Part shown: one piece after another, positions 11,040 to 21,407 of the stretch
Numbering within the stretch: the stretch's first letter is position 1
Layout: every line of letters begins with the position of its first letter
Source: Priapulus caudatus
Lineage: Eukaryota; Priapulida; Priapulimorpha; Priapulimorphida; Priapulidae
Length of the DNA: 40,602 nucleotides
Assembly (NCBI RefSeq): GCF_000485595.1
Contig: NW_014577738.1
Location: 1-40,602 of the forward strand
Reading direction: 5' to 3'
The notes under the pieces: generated by a model
Database searches by the model: none
What the model saw: the letters and a program-made list of their open reading frames with translations, nothing else
Told to the model about the DNA's origin: nothing
Made by a program: the position numbers and the translations under genes

Positions 11040-13470
11040 TGGCAAACAGCACTATATACTTGTTGCGATCAGTTATAGTATTGTTATGATGCGTGCGTCT
11101 ATATCCGCGGTTGCGTTATTACGGTCATCTGTTCATGTGGCCCGCGCGCGAATCGGCACTCCCGCGTGATACGGTAGCTTCGTCGCTGCGCGAGCTATCC
11201 GAACGGCCGCCGGCTCCCCGGGCCATTTCGACGTTTTATAATAGCTACTCTACTGTAAATCTTGTGCTCTTAGTGCGTTGCTGCGCTGCAGTTTAATCTA
11301 TTATACCTAGCTTAGTACTATAGTATATCTCCCTTGTGTGCGTGCTGTGCTTCGGCCTCTCTCGCCGGCGGGCGTCCGGGCACGCGTCCTCGTCCAGTTA
11401 ACTCTAAACGGAACAAGTCACATGAGTGGCGTACCTTTTCATGTGCCATGTCTGCGTTGCTCGGCTCGCGCGTGCCCCTTAGTATATTAGCTATTCTGTT
11501 TGTGGCGCTAGTGCGCTGTCCGCCGGGTTGCAGTTGCCCGCGTCGTGCTCCGTATACAACGGACCTGTTTATGTGCTAGATGCGTGCTGGCCGCTATTTT
11601 TACATTTCGCGCGATAGTATGCTTATTGTTATGTGCAATGATGCTGCGAACCTTGGGCATCTGGCGCGTAGCCGTGCCTTGTGAGCTTCATCGTCTCGCG
11701 GGCCCTAAGTTCCCACCACGCTACTCGACGTTTAGTACCTTGTTATGTTGCGTGGTCGCTCGGCGCGTCCGTATTTAGTTATCTGTTACCCAGCACAGGC
11801 GCCTGCAGCGCCCTGATAATTTGGCTAAGACCATGCTAGACTATCAAGGTGTCAAGCGGACACAGCTGTTGTAACGTGTGAACATCGCGAGTGTCGTATA
11901 TAGAGGATACCTGTATCGTGCGTGCGTGCTCATGCGTCGGTAGTGCTATTAAGTGTGTATTTGTTTGTGCGTGACGTGTTCGCGCGCGTATAAAAAAAAA
12001 AAAAAACAAAAAAAAAAAGCTAAACCGAGCACGCAAGCACCTGACGTAGCACATCAGGCCCAACGAACAAGAAACTAAGCATATAAATCGGCGACACGTT
12101 TATATAGACTTCCATATTATATGTGAACACAACAAACGTCGCTGTGTCTTGCGCGTATTGAAGAGAATATACGTGTAATACTCTTCTAATCAGTGATCGA
12201 AGTCGACACGTCCGCTCGCGCGCAACTACCAGATACGACTATAGGTACGGTATGCTGCCATAGTGTGCGTTAGGCTCGCGGTAGCGCGATATCGTATGGC
12301 TGTTCATGTATGCGAAAACTGCGTTAGCGCAATCTCGCTTGGTAGCGTAATGTTAGGATTTATTGTTAGTGATCAACCCACGGCAAGATAAAGAATATTA
12401 AAAGGCGTCATGACACCGTGACGGCAGCAAGAGACGGGCATTTGCACATAAAGCAATACCGTGCTCGCGCAGGAGTACTATTACTCTGCCTATGCTGTAA
12501 ATGTGCGTGCGTGGCTTAGCGCGAGGAACACGGACAAGGACCGAGATTTAAAGTATAGACTATTGTGTTTATGGTGCGTAGTTAGTGCGTCATGCAGCTC
12601 CGTCGCACAGAGAGGCCGCGTACTATTAGTACTGTTATCGCTGCCATGCCGGTAGCTCCTGTCTTTCCGCGCCGTCTACCTTAGCTTTATCTGTTATGTG
12701 CGTGCGTGCCGTTCTCGCGGCGCATATAGGCCCGTACTGTTATGTGCATGCGTGCTCGGGCGCGCCATATATAGCTATCTGTTATGTGGTGCGTTTGCGT
12801 TCTCGCGGGCGTATGGTACTGTTATGTGCGTGACGTGCTCCGGGATATATAGATATCTGTTATGTGGTGCAGTGAGTTGCGTTCTTCGCGCGGCGTTATA
12901 TAGGTAACAAAAACGCATGTTGATGTGCGTCGTGGCTCGCGCGTTTCGTATAGTGTGTCTGTTATGTGCGTGGTGCTTTCTGCGCGCGTATATATGCTTC
13001 TATTATGTGGTGCGTTCTCGCGGACGTATAGGTTACCTCTTATGTGCTGATGATGCTGCTCCGCGCGCGTATTAAGTACCTGTTTGTGCGTGCGTGCTCG
13101 CAGGCGAGTATCGCTTATCTGTTTTGTGCGATGCGCTTCTCGCGGGCGTTATGGTACTGTTATATGCTGTGGCGTGCTCGCGACGCGATATATAGCTATC
13201 TGTTATGTGAGTGCATGCGTGGCGTTCTCGGCGGGCGTAGTAGGTACTGTTATCGTGCGTGACGTGCTCGCGGCAGTATACGGGTACCTGTTATGTGCGT
13301 GCGGTGCTCGCAGCGCGTATTATAGCTTCTGTTTGTGCGTGCGTGTCGTTGCGCGTAATATTAGCTATCTGTTTATGTTTGCCGTGCCGTGCGTGCGTTT
13401 CTGCGGTGCGTTATAGCTATCTGTTATGTGCCGTGCGTTGCTGTGCTCGCGCTGCGGCGGTGAGTATTTG
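11040..13470 (+). repeat. Core of the foldback element: degenerate GC-rich tandem repeat
   Basis: A unit of about 40 bp, roughly ATAGCTATCTGTTATGTGCG followed by TGCGTGCTCGCGCGCGTAT, is repeated with many indels. It is clearest at 12690-13470 and barely visible at 11040-11800. A poly-A stretch lies at 11992-12018. The many one-base length differences could be real divergence or uncorrected read errors. Confidence 0.6.
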
Positions 13471-13689
13471 AACTGTTGTGTAACGTTCGCGTTTACTTGA
13501 AGAACGGCGCGTTGAAAATGCAGTGGTTTAGACTCCACGATAAAATGCGTGTTTTTCCATCGTTTCCACGCGTGTTGGATACGCACGTGTCGACTTGGCC
13601 GGAAATGGGTATTAAACTGACGCCAGTCGGCAAATTTTTTCAGCTCTGTTATATTCCGTGAACGGAAATATGTGCTAAGTTTGTAATTT

Positions 13690-14165
13690 TTATGGCGGCA
13701 TTATTGAATCGCCCTTGGAATCACATGCATCACGCGTTGTTTGTATTGAAATAGTAACTCAAATTTACGTCTGTCAGTAAATTTCAAGTCTGTATGAGAT
13801 ATTGACCGAGAGTATTAGCTGATTTTTTAAGAAATTGGATGGCGGCATTTGATTCAAGATTGGTGGCCGGAAAAGCCCTGGATCAGCATGCATCCACGTT
13901 GTTGTATTGAAATAGTACCCAATTTACGTCTGTCGTCAATTTCAGATCTGTACGAAGATTATTAGACCGAGATATAGATATTTTTTAGAAATAACGGCGG
14001 CCATTTTGATTCAAGATGGGCGGCCGAAAGCCTTGGTTCACATGGCATCCGTTGTTGTATTGAGATTAAGAAACCAGAATTACGGTCTGTCAGGTCAATT
14101 TTCAAGTCTCGTACGGCAGATTATTTAACGAGATTATAGCTATTTTTTAAGAATGGCGGACGGCA
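13690..14165 (+). repeat. Tandem subunits (~150 bp) of the right inverted arm
   Basis: ATGGCGGC-type blocks recur at about 13692, 13840, 13989 and 14152. Each is followed by GATTCAAGATGG, a CACATGCATCC stretch, TTGTTGTATTGAAATAGTA and a CAATTTCAAGTCTGTACG-like block. One copy of the same unit lies inverted at 10350-10520. Confidence 0.75.
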
Positions 14166-14305
14166 TTTTTATTCAAGATGGCGGCAGTTTGTAGTTGGAT
14201 CTGCGTGTGTCGCTGCTTTTAAATGAAGGATACAAAGTATTGCAAGCTGTACATTTACATACTTTTTCTTTCACATTGACGAATTTTTCCTTAATCTACT
14301 GTACT

Positions 14306-15362
14306 AGTTGTTGTGCTGTCTTTGTTGCGCGTCTTTGTTGTGCTGTTTCTTTTTGTAGGGTTGCTGATGTGGTGGGTGTTTTGTTTGTGGCCGTCTGTTG
14401 TATGTGCTGCTCTTTGTCGGCGTCTGGTGAATTTTGTGCTCTTTGTGGCATCTGCTGATGTGCTGGTGTTTGTTGTGGTGTCTGTTGTTGTGCTGCTCTT
14501 TGTGGGGCGCCGTCTGTTTGTTGTGCTGCTCTTTGTGGCATCTGGCTGATGGTGCTGTTGGTTTGTATTGTGGTGTCTGTTGTTGTGTGAATCTTTTGTG
14601 GCGTCTGCTGATGTGTCGGTGTTTGTTGTGCTGACTCTTTGTGGCGTCTGCTGGATGTGCTGCGTGTTTTTGTTTGTGCTGCTCTTGTGTGGCGTCTGCT
14701 GAATTGTGCATGGTGTTGTTGTGCTGCTCTTTGTGCGGGTGATGTGGTGAGTGTTGTGTTGCTCTGCTCTTTGTGGCGGCTGATGTGCTGGTGTTTGTTC
14801 TGTTGGTACTTTTGTGGGCGTACTGCTGATGTGCTGGTGGTTTGTTGTTGCCTGCTCTTGATGTTGGCGTCTGCTAATGTGCTGCCGTGTTTGTCTCTGG
14901 TGCTGCCCTCTTGTGGCGTCTGCTGATGGTGCTGGGTTGTTTTTGTTGTGCTCGCTTCTTATGTGGGCGGCTGATGTGCCTGGTGTTTGATTGTGCTTGC
15001 TTTTGTGGCGGCTGTATTGTGCTGGTGTTTTGTTGTGCTTGCTCTTTGTGGCCGTCTGCTGATGTGACTGGTGTTTGTTGTGCCTGCTCTTTTCTGTGGC
15101 GTTCTGTGATGTGCTGGTGTTTGTTGTGCTGCTCTTTGTGGCGTCTGTTGTTGTGCTGCTCTTTGTGGCGTCTGCTGATGTGCTGGTGTTTGTTGTGCTG
15201 CTCTTTGTGGCGTCTGCTGATGTGCTGGTGTTTGTTGTGCTGCTCTTTGTGGCGGCTGATGTGCTGGTGTTTGTTGTGGCGTCGGTTGTTGTTCTGTTTG
15301 TTCTGGCATCTGCTGTGTCGAAGGCGGCGCCGAGTGATTGATCGTAATTGGCTGCAGTGGAC
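14306..15362 (-). CDS. BEN-gene repeat exon, 5' part (QQTPQRAAQQTPAH repeats)
   Basis: The exon begins after acceptor CATTGTAG at 15363 with two bases, in phase with the 15605 donor. It encodes PLQPITINHSAPPSTQQMPE and then repeats of QQTPQRAAQQTPAH (14 residues, 42 bp) and QQTPQRAAQ (9 residues, 27 bp). Repeats are very regular at 15100-15300 and increasingly degenerate towards 14310, where frameshifts occur. The composition suggests a flexible, possibly phase-separating or prion-like segment. The plus-strand frame (Leu/Cys/Trp-rich) is a shadow. Confidence 0.55.
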
Positions 15363-15604
15363 CTACAATGAAAAGCACAACATCAAATATATGTGAACAA
15401 AAGCAGTTTTTTCAAATTAATTACCGTCCATTATAAATAATGCGTACTGTTATAATAACAAACTTTTGTTCCAGTAATAAAGTTTGAATGCCTGTGTGCC
15501 TAGTGGATGGAGCAAAATTCTTGACAAAAGATTTTGGCAGACTGCCTAGTAATATATACTTCTATGTCAATGAAATTCTGAAATATTGCCACAGTGTATC
15601 TTAC

Positions 15605-15655
15605 CTGAAGCAGCAAAACGATTAAGAAATGCCTTCTTGGCTTCTGTCAGTGTCA
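15605..15655 (-). CDS. BEN-gene short exon
   Basis: The donor GTAAG at 15604 is good. The coding stretch is VTLTEAKKAFLNRFAAS and leaves one base. The acceptor is uncertain: AG before 15655 or AG before 15643 both keep the frame with the 16299-16376 exon, but both have weak pyrimidine tracts. Confidence 0.45.
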
Positions 15656-15901
15656 CTTCCGAGTACCGGTATTGGAAACTTTTCTTTTAGTTTTAGTTTT
15701 TACTTTACCATTTGATTCTTGAACTGTAAGGTGAATTATAGAGAATGAAATTAGTTAGTCATTACATTATGTGCTCTGCGCTACACTACAGAAAGTTTTT
15801 ATTTATATGGTCTACTGCCATTCATTTTTTTAGATTTTTTATCTCTAATAAATACTACATATACTCTCACTCACAATTTGTTTACCTACTGTCTTTGTGT
15901 A

Positions 15902-16074
15902 CAGTGGAGCCTAGTTCTAACAAACACGGATATAACATTTTATCATTTAATATAACGAACTGAATATTTTGTCTCAAAATGCAAAAAACAACTCAAATTA
16001 CACCTGATATAATGAACTATCGGTTATAACAAACATATTTTGTTGTCCCACAGAGTTATATCGAGGTTCTACTG
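15902..16074. mobile_element. Tigger/pogo-like MITE (173 bp)
   Basis: The left end is CAGTGGAGCCTAGTTCTAAC, and the right end is the complement of CAGTAGAACCTCGATATAAC. TA precedes the left end. Such CAGTxGAxCCT...TATAAC ends are typical of Tigger-like elements. There is no coding frame. It lies in an intron of the BEN gene. Confidence 0.75.
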
Positions 16075-16079
16075 CATGG

Positions 16080-16208
16080 AAGGACCATTCATTAAAGTAT
16101 GTACGCATATCCTACCTAGGGTATGCATTTCGTACATATGAAAATGCATTATGCACATAAGAAATTTTATAGAGGTCCTACCTTGGGGATGCGTACAAAT
16201 GAACGGTC
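16080..16208. mobile_element. Short inverted-repeat element (~128 bp)
   Basis: AAGGACCATTCATT...GTACGCAT at the left pairs with ATGCGTACAAATGAACGGTCCC at the right. The interior repeats TACGCATA/TATGCATTT-type sequence. It is non-coding and intronic. Confidence 0.6.
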
Positions 16209-16298
16209 CCTGTCCCATATATATTTTGCACAGGCACTTATTTCATGAACTTGTTTCCAAATTCTCCAGCTTGGGAGCTTATGCACATCAAAACTAAC

Positions 16299-16376
16299 CT
16301 TTATTTTTTTCAATGGAGGCATCATCCATTTTCTGAAGTGCTTCTTCGTAAAATTGGTTTATCTCATCTTTATTAT
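16299..16376 (-). CDS. BEN-gene charged exon
   Basis: This 78-bp exon lies between acceptor TTGCAG and donor GTTAGT. It encodes NKDEINQFYEEALQKMDDAS and IEKNK, a charged helical stretch. It enters with two bases and leaves one, in phase with both neighbours. Confidence 0.6.
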
Positions 16377-16598
16377 CTGCAAGCATAAATATTTTAAACA
16401 ATATATAAAAATAGGTTCACAATGGCAGTTCCTATGCAGTGTTTGGTGGCAGGCACCAGGTTAGCAGAAAACTCAAATTAGAGGTCCAAGGACACTCACG
16501 GAATTTTATACCCACAGTACATCTGATTTTCTGAACAACTAGGCCTGTAACCAAACAACACTTGACTTAAACATATTAGAAATTTTTTCATTCAAGCT

Positions 16599-16895
16599 GT
16601 GCCCGGTCACATTAGGCGATTTTCATTGCCAAGTCGATCGCCGGCTAAAATCACCTACGGCTACGTGTGTCTTGCGACCAAACTTTTCGCTTTCTCATGG
16701 GCGCATCCATCTTTAATCATATTATCATAAATATCTAGTACCAGTAATTACAATTTATGTTCAGCGGGAGAATACTTTCCCGTTGATCGCATACCATAAT
16801 TGCATTAGGCCTACGTGTCCATACCATAGGCATATTTCAAATGGTCACCGATGATTTACTCGCCAATTAATATCGCCTAATATAAGCTAAACCGG
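16599..16895. mobile_element. Possible hAT-type MITE
   Basis: GCCCGGTCACATTAGGCGAT at the left and the complement of TTAGGCGATATTAATTGGCG at the right form imperfect inverted ends. Ends with ACATTAGGCGA are seen in non-autonomous hAT elements. The outer limits are not sharp. Confidence 0.35.
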
Positions 16896-16966
16896 GGCTT
16901 ATGCTAGTAAAAGTCAACAACTGATAACATTTCTGCAATAATTTCAGTTTATAACTTACCACTTAC

Positions 16967-17143
16967 TTTTTAAAATTTTTCCTTGGCACAAAGCTCCAAA
17001 CCAGTCTACATTTACAGTCTTCCCCTCCTGTCTGTCTTTCCTGTTAGGAATAGCCCCAATAGACAGCAAGCTCACTTGTTTCTCTTTTAACCAGAACACC
17101 ACAAACTGGCGGGTAATAACACTGTTAAGTTTAGACTTGTCAT
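16967..17143 (-). CDS. BEN-gene second WLK module exon
   Basis: This 177-bp exon is bounded by acceptor GTATTTCAG and donor GTAAGTGG. It encodes DKSKLNSVITRQFVVFWLKE, then KQVSLLSIGAIP and EGKTVNVDWFGALCQGKILK. The pattern [VA]V[FY]WLKxxxxS(I/L) followed by a VxW and a (A/G)KIL strand resembles exon 1, so the gene carries this module twice. I do not know the domain by name with confidence. It leaves one base. Confidence 0.6.
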
Positions 17144-17480
17144 CTGAAATACAAAACATTAAATTAATAAATAGTATGGAATGCCAAACGTTGTGTGCTG
17201 TTTTTGGAGGGGTCTGCCGACTCTGCCTCCTTTAACCAGTTGCCAGCAGTAGGTGTATCCTCTTTTTTTTAGTAACATACTACATAGGCCTACTAAGTGT
17301 GGCGGGTTCATGTGCACCGGCATAACTTCCCAGCTGAAGCCTGAACAGTCTTTGTTTTCCCTCTTGACTGCAGCTCACTAACAACCAAAACGATAATAAA
17401 TGCACGACTTTTCATCGACGATTCAGACTCAGTGATTTTTCAGCTGTATTTTTAGGGACAAATCAGCGATAATCAGGACC

Positions 17481-18326
17481 GGTTGTCAGGAGACTAACAG
17501 TAACAGCCTAATTTGCCCTAAAAAGCAGAAAATTCACATCACTGTAAATTATTTATTTATATTTACCGCTGGTTTCCAACACTCTGGCAGCCAAGGTCTT
17601 CTAAGATCTACCATACTTTAGCTGTATGACATCATCCGCCGAAACTTTTCTAATTCCATCATGCATGTCATTGTCAATGTCATGTCCATCAATTTTTTGG
17701 ATGCTGGTTTTCCCGTCTTTTAGCCAGTAAACTGCCGCCCAGCATGAGTTTGGTACACTTTTGGCGTGTGTTCCTTCCATTCCCATTAACTCTACAATAC
17801 TCTCCAATATTATTATACGACCGAGAAATACGATGAAAATTGTACAATAAAACAGCATGAATAGACAGCAAAATGGTAGCTAAACAGCAAAATCCGTAGT
17901 GTATCCGTTAGTCTGTGGGTGAACCAGAACTAATATATCACGTGCCACCGTAACTTTCAACGGGAATTTTCATTCGTCCTGCGCTCGGAAATTACAAAAT
18001 TTTGACCAATGATAAACACGTGTACTAAATAGCTCAGCAACAGGTTGACCTTGACTTTTTGAAAATCGGTGTGCCCGAACTCACGAAGATTGAAGAAAAA
18101 GTGTGAGTTTTTATCATAATTTTCGGCTTAAATCCCAATGAATATACAAGCACGCTTTGTATTCTATAAAATAAGGTTTGCAGATTCATAAAATAATTTT
18201 GTTGGCTTCGAATATTACGAACTGGAGTGGAACTTATCGAGGGCAAACCGATTTTATTTGTCGGCAGTGGCTACGGGTACGGTAGCCGTATCTTAATGCC
18301 TCGAGGCTACGCCTACGGGTACGGGA
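17481..18326 (-). repeat. Segmental duplication, copy 1 (BEN exon 1 and upstream DNA)
   Basis: This ~845-bp stretch matches 25227-26075 in the same orientation at high identity, differing mostly by short indels. It includes exon 1 of the BEN gene, its donor, and about 540 bp upstream. Both copies end in the same GGCTACGCCTACGGGTACGG motif, which is itself the end sequence of the foldback element at 26008-26885. Confidence 0.9.
17567..17786 (-). CDS. BEN-gene exon 1, first WLK module, with in-frame stop
   Basis: The start chosen is the ATG at 17786 (MGMEGTHAKSVPN), although the frame stays open further upstream. The module reads SCWAAVYWLKDGKTSIQKID, then DDVIQLKYGRS, an in-frame TAG (17601-17603), and KTLAARVLETS before donor GTAAAT. 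The frame after the stop is in phase with the 16967-17143 exon. A weak donor before the stop (GTAGAT in TATGGTAGATC) would also keep the frame and remove the stop. The same TAG is present in the copy at 25.3 kb, so it is not a random read error. Confidence 0.5.
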
Positions 18327-19315
18327 ACTTTGACCTTCGACAGAGGGTCAGAGGGTAATGTTTTCTTGTGTGCGACACTCCACTTAGTGATGATACACAT
18401 GTCCATGACGTTTCAAGTTATCAGAAGTTATGGCCCAGGTTAAAGTGGTGATCTTAACCTAAGTTTTTACCCCGGTTAAAGTGGTGACCTTGACCTTTGG
18501 GCGAGGACCAGGGTGTCATTTTTGTTGTGTGTGACACTCCGCCTAATGCTGATGTGCATGGCCATGAAGTTATCGTCACTGGTTCAGAAGATAAGTGCAC
18601 TTTACAACTTTAACCAATGCGGGATGGAAAGACAGACAGACATTCCAAAGGCTAGATTCCCCGATCTATCGATACGGGGGGCATATAACGTTATTAGAAA
18701 TCTAGAAATTACCAACTTGTTATACATATACAACATTAACATTCATAAATATGACATATGCTATACAGTAAAAGAATAGTTTTAAGCTCACCAATTGGTT
18801 TTTCTCTGTTCTGCTGTCCATTCTTACGCTTGAGGCGCAGCCTATTCTTCAGTCTATCCTTTATATCTACGCCCTCTTTCTGCTTTCCCCCCTCCTTCCT
18901 CTGCCGGTTTTCCTCCTCCTTCCTCTGCTGGTCTTCCTCCTTCCTCTGCCAGTCTTCCTCTTCCTTCCTCTGCCTTTCCTCCTCCTTCCTCTGCCGGTCT
19001 TCCTCCTTCCTCTGCCGGTCTTCCTTTTCCTTCCTCTGCCTTTCCTCCTCCTTCCTCTGCCGGTCTTCCTCCTTCCTCTGCCGGTCTTCCTCTTCCTTCC
19101 TCTGCCTTTCCTCCTCCTTCCTCTGCCGGTCTTCCTCCTCCCTCTGCCGGTCTTCCTCTTCCTTCCTCTGCCGGTCTTCCTCTCCCTTCCTCTGCCTTTC
19201 CTCCTCCTTCTCTTTCTTAGATTTCCTCTTCTTCTCCTGACCTTTCATCTTCCCCTTCTCTATGCTTTTCTCTTTTTTCTGCTCCTCTTTCCTGCTTCTT
19301 AGGTTTCTCATCATT
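18327..19315 (-). repeat. Left arm of a ~1-kb inverted repeat
   Basis: This stretch is the reverse complement of 21408-22317. It includes a non-coding part (blocks such as GACCTTTGGGCGAGGACCAG and ATCTATCGATACGGGG) and an Arg/Lys/Glu-rich exon. The match to the right arm is clear over its whole length, apart from the N gap that cuts the right arm. Confidence 0.9.
18792..19315 (-). CDS. Arg/Lys/Glu-rich repeat exon (left arm)
   Basis: The 524-bp open exon runs from acceptor GATTCTAG to donor GTGAGC and leaves one base. It encodes MMRNLRSRKEEQKKEKSIEK, about 14 copies of an 8-residue RQRKEEED-like repeat, and KDRLKNRLRLKRKNGQQNRE. Such a strongly charged i/i+4 pattern predicts a long single alpha helix. 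The matching exon in the right arm has lost its frame. No downstream exon in phase was found on this strand, so it may be a non-functional inverted copy. I do not recognise the protein. Confidence 0.45.
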
Positions 19316-19329
19316 CTAGAATCAAAAGA

Positions 19330-21370
19330 AATGTGTCAAAATAATTAAACTTGTCTCTGATAAAGTCTCCACTGCTTAGGTACAGGGGTTCATTTTAGTT
19401 GAATGCCTATCGCTTGTTGACACTTTATATTAGTTATATAATTCATACATACAGGAAGTCACTGTTATAAAGCGATAGATCTAGTAATCATATTGCAACT
19501 TCGTCGCCATTTCATAGTTATGAGGCGAAATGCCTAAAAGTCTGTTTTGAAGATTGCATTTATATATAAAATATTCAGTAATCACTATTATTCCTACACA
19601 ATATTTGTATACATTCATGTTATTTTAACTAATATACCACTGTCCAGAAAGGAGTTATATGAACTGGACTTATCGTCTTTTTACGAACACAAGTATACAG
19701 GTGGTAATTAATAATATATGTATGTGTAACTGCGAGTTGGATTGAAAAGGTTTGCCAGTATGAGAGTACATCTATAACTCAATATACTAGTAAATAGTTA
19801 CTTACAATGTACAAAACTACATGCATGTCTAGTAAAAACACTGTGTCTATGTGTATGCATACAATATATCCTCATACAAAATCCATTAGTATATTGATTT
19901 TGTAACAGAATATTGTATATGTTGTAAATGTGGTATGGAAATAAAGAATTATAAAAAAATATTCATATATATTATAACTTTTTAGTCATTTCATAAAGGT
20001 ACATGTAGTCTCTGTAATATAGTAGTCATATTATAAAGTGGTAGTTATGTTCTATAATAGGGTTTATCTGTTATAGTGTGATATGCCTAGTAGTCCTATT
20101 ACAACTTCACAGTCATTTGATATAGGTACAAATGTGGTCAGTACGCATATTGATTATCATTTCAATAGTTACCGTAGTCTCTGATATAAGATGATATGCT
20201 AGTAGTCATATTACAACTTGTATTCATTTTCTATGAGTTGGCTCTATTATAGAGTGATATACCCAGTATTTATATTACAACGTGTTAATGATTAGTAGGC
20301 ATGTCACAACTTGGTAGACATATTTATAAGCTAGCCTCTGTTATAGGGTGATATGCCATATTTATTACAACTTGTCAGTCTATATTATAGTGATATTCCT
20401 AGTAGTCATTCCGAATAGGTAGTCTCTGTTATAGAGTGATATGCTAGTAGTCATATTACAACTTGCCAAGTTGGTAGTCATTTCATATATGTAGTCCCTG
20501 ATATTGGATAATATACATGTACCTAGTAGTCATATTACAACTTGGTAGTCATTCCATAGATGCTAGTATCAGTTGTAGGGTGATATGCCTAGTAGTTATT
20601 CTGAATAAGAGGTCTCTGTTAAATTATAGGGTGATATATGAATATTTAATAGTCAACTATATAGGCATTTCATATAAATATTATAGTCTCTTTTAGAAGG
20701 TGCAATATGCCTAGTAGTCATATTAAAACTTGATAGTCATTCTTTATAGGTAGTCACTATATTATAGGGTGATATGCCTAGTAGTCATATTACAACTTGG
20801 CAGTCATTTGATATAGATACTAGATAGTCTCTGTTATATTAAGATGATATGCCTAGTATGCATATTACAACTTATTAGTAATTCCATATAAGGCTGTAAA
20901 GTTAGTCTCTGTTATTGGAGTAGTAGAGGGTGATATGCCTCGTAGTAATATTAATTACTACTTGGTAGTAATTTGATATTATTATTAGGTAGTCTCTATT
21001 ATAGGGTGATATGACTATATAGCTAGTAGTCATATTAAAACTTTGTAGTCATTATATATAGGTATAGCCACTATTATAGGGTAATTATGCCTAGTAGTCA
21101 TATTGCAACTTGGTACTGTACGTGGTACATGTATTCATTTTCTATAAGTGGTCTCTGTTATAGAGTAATATACCTATTATAGTCTCTTATTTGATAGTCT
21201 CTACATGGTCCTCTGGTCTATATGGTCCTCTATATGGACCTCGAGAGGTCTAATAGTAATAGTCTCTTATTTGATGATATGCCTAGTAGTCATTCCAAAT
21301 ACATGTAGGTATATATATACATATAGGGCTTATAACTTGGCTAGGTAGTCTCTGTTATATCGCTGTCACT
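19330..21370 (+). repeat. Degenerate tandem array of a ~65-bp unit
   Basis: The blocks GATATGCCTAGTAGTCATAT, TACAACTTGGTAGTCATTTC and GTAGTCTCTGTTATAGGGT recur about 30 times with many small changes. Copies in the reverse direction occur at 24463-24660. No coding frame is conserved. Confidence 0.8.
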
Positions 21371-21382
21371 TGCCATCTACAT

Positions 21383-21407
21383 NNNNNNNNNNNNNNNNNN
21401 NNNNNNN
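21383..21407. other. Assembly gap (25 N)
   Basis: A run of 25 N interrupts the right arm of the inverted repeat inside its Arg/Lys/Glu-rich exon, so that exon is incomplete here. Confidence 0.98.

Larger units (their letters stand above)
10237..14305. mobile_element. 4.07-kb foldback element with long terminal inverted repeats
   Basis: The outer ends are AGTACA and TGTACT. Inward from them, 10237 to about 10830 is inverted and diverged relative to about 13520-14305. Shared blocks include the complement of CCTGCTTTTAAATGAAG at the left against CGCTGCTTTTAAATGAAG at the right, then AAGATGGCGGC, TAGCTATTTTTTAAGAA and TCAATTTTCAAGTCT. The right arm is longer because it carries about three tandem copies of a ~150-bp subunit, where the left has one. 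The two halves of the QQTP array run in the same direction on either side, so the element sits inside the array. No transposase frame is visible. The target duplication is unresolved. Confidence 0.65.
6768..17786 (-). pseudogene. BEN-domain protein gene, multi-exon, apparently disrupted
   Basis: I assembled this from ten exons on the minus strand: 17567-17786, 16967-17143, 16299-16376, 15605-15655, 9757-15362 (interrupted), 9572-9654, 9130-9228, 8318-8452, 7605-7696 and 6768-6969. Every junction I could test keeps the reading frame, which random splice-like sites would rarely do. The product has, in order, two related WLK-type modules, a charged linker, a Gln/Thr/Pro/Ala repeat domain, a coiled coil, a Ser-rich linker and a BEN domain. 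BEN domains bind DNA or chromatin proteins, often as repressors, so a nuclear role is inferred. Two defects are seen: an in-frame TAG in exon 1, and a 4.07-kb foldback insertion in the repeat exon. The 3' end after 6768 was not found. It may be a pseudogene or contain sequencing errors. Confidence 0.6.

Noticed and set aside
11836-12063. Poly-A stretch as the tail of a retroposed gene or SINE
   Set aside because: No upstream retroelement body, tRNA-like head or target duplication; it lies inside the degenerate core repeat.
18758-19240. 160-codon plus-strand frame rich in Ser/Phe/Leu/Cys
   Set aside because: It is the antisense of the Arg/Lys/Glu repeat exon, which has matching splice sites on the minus strand.
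19330-21370. Array resembling spaced direct repeats (CRISPR-like)
   Set aside because: Units are contiguous and degenerate, without unique spacers, in a eukaryotic context.
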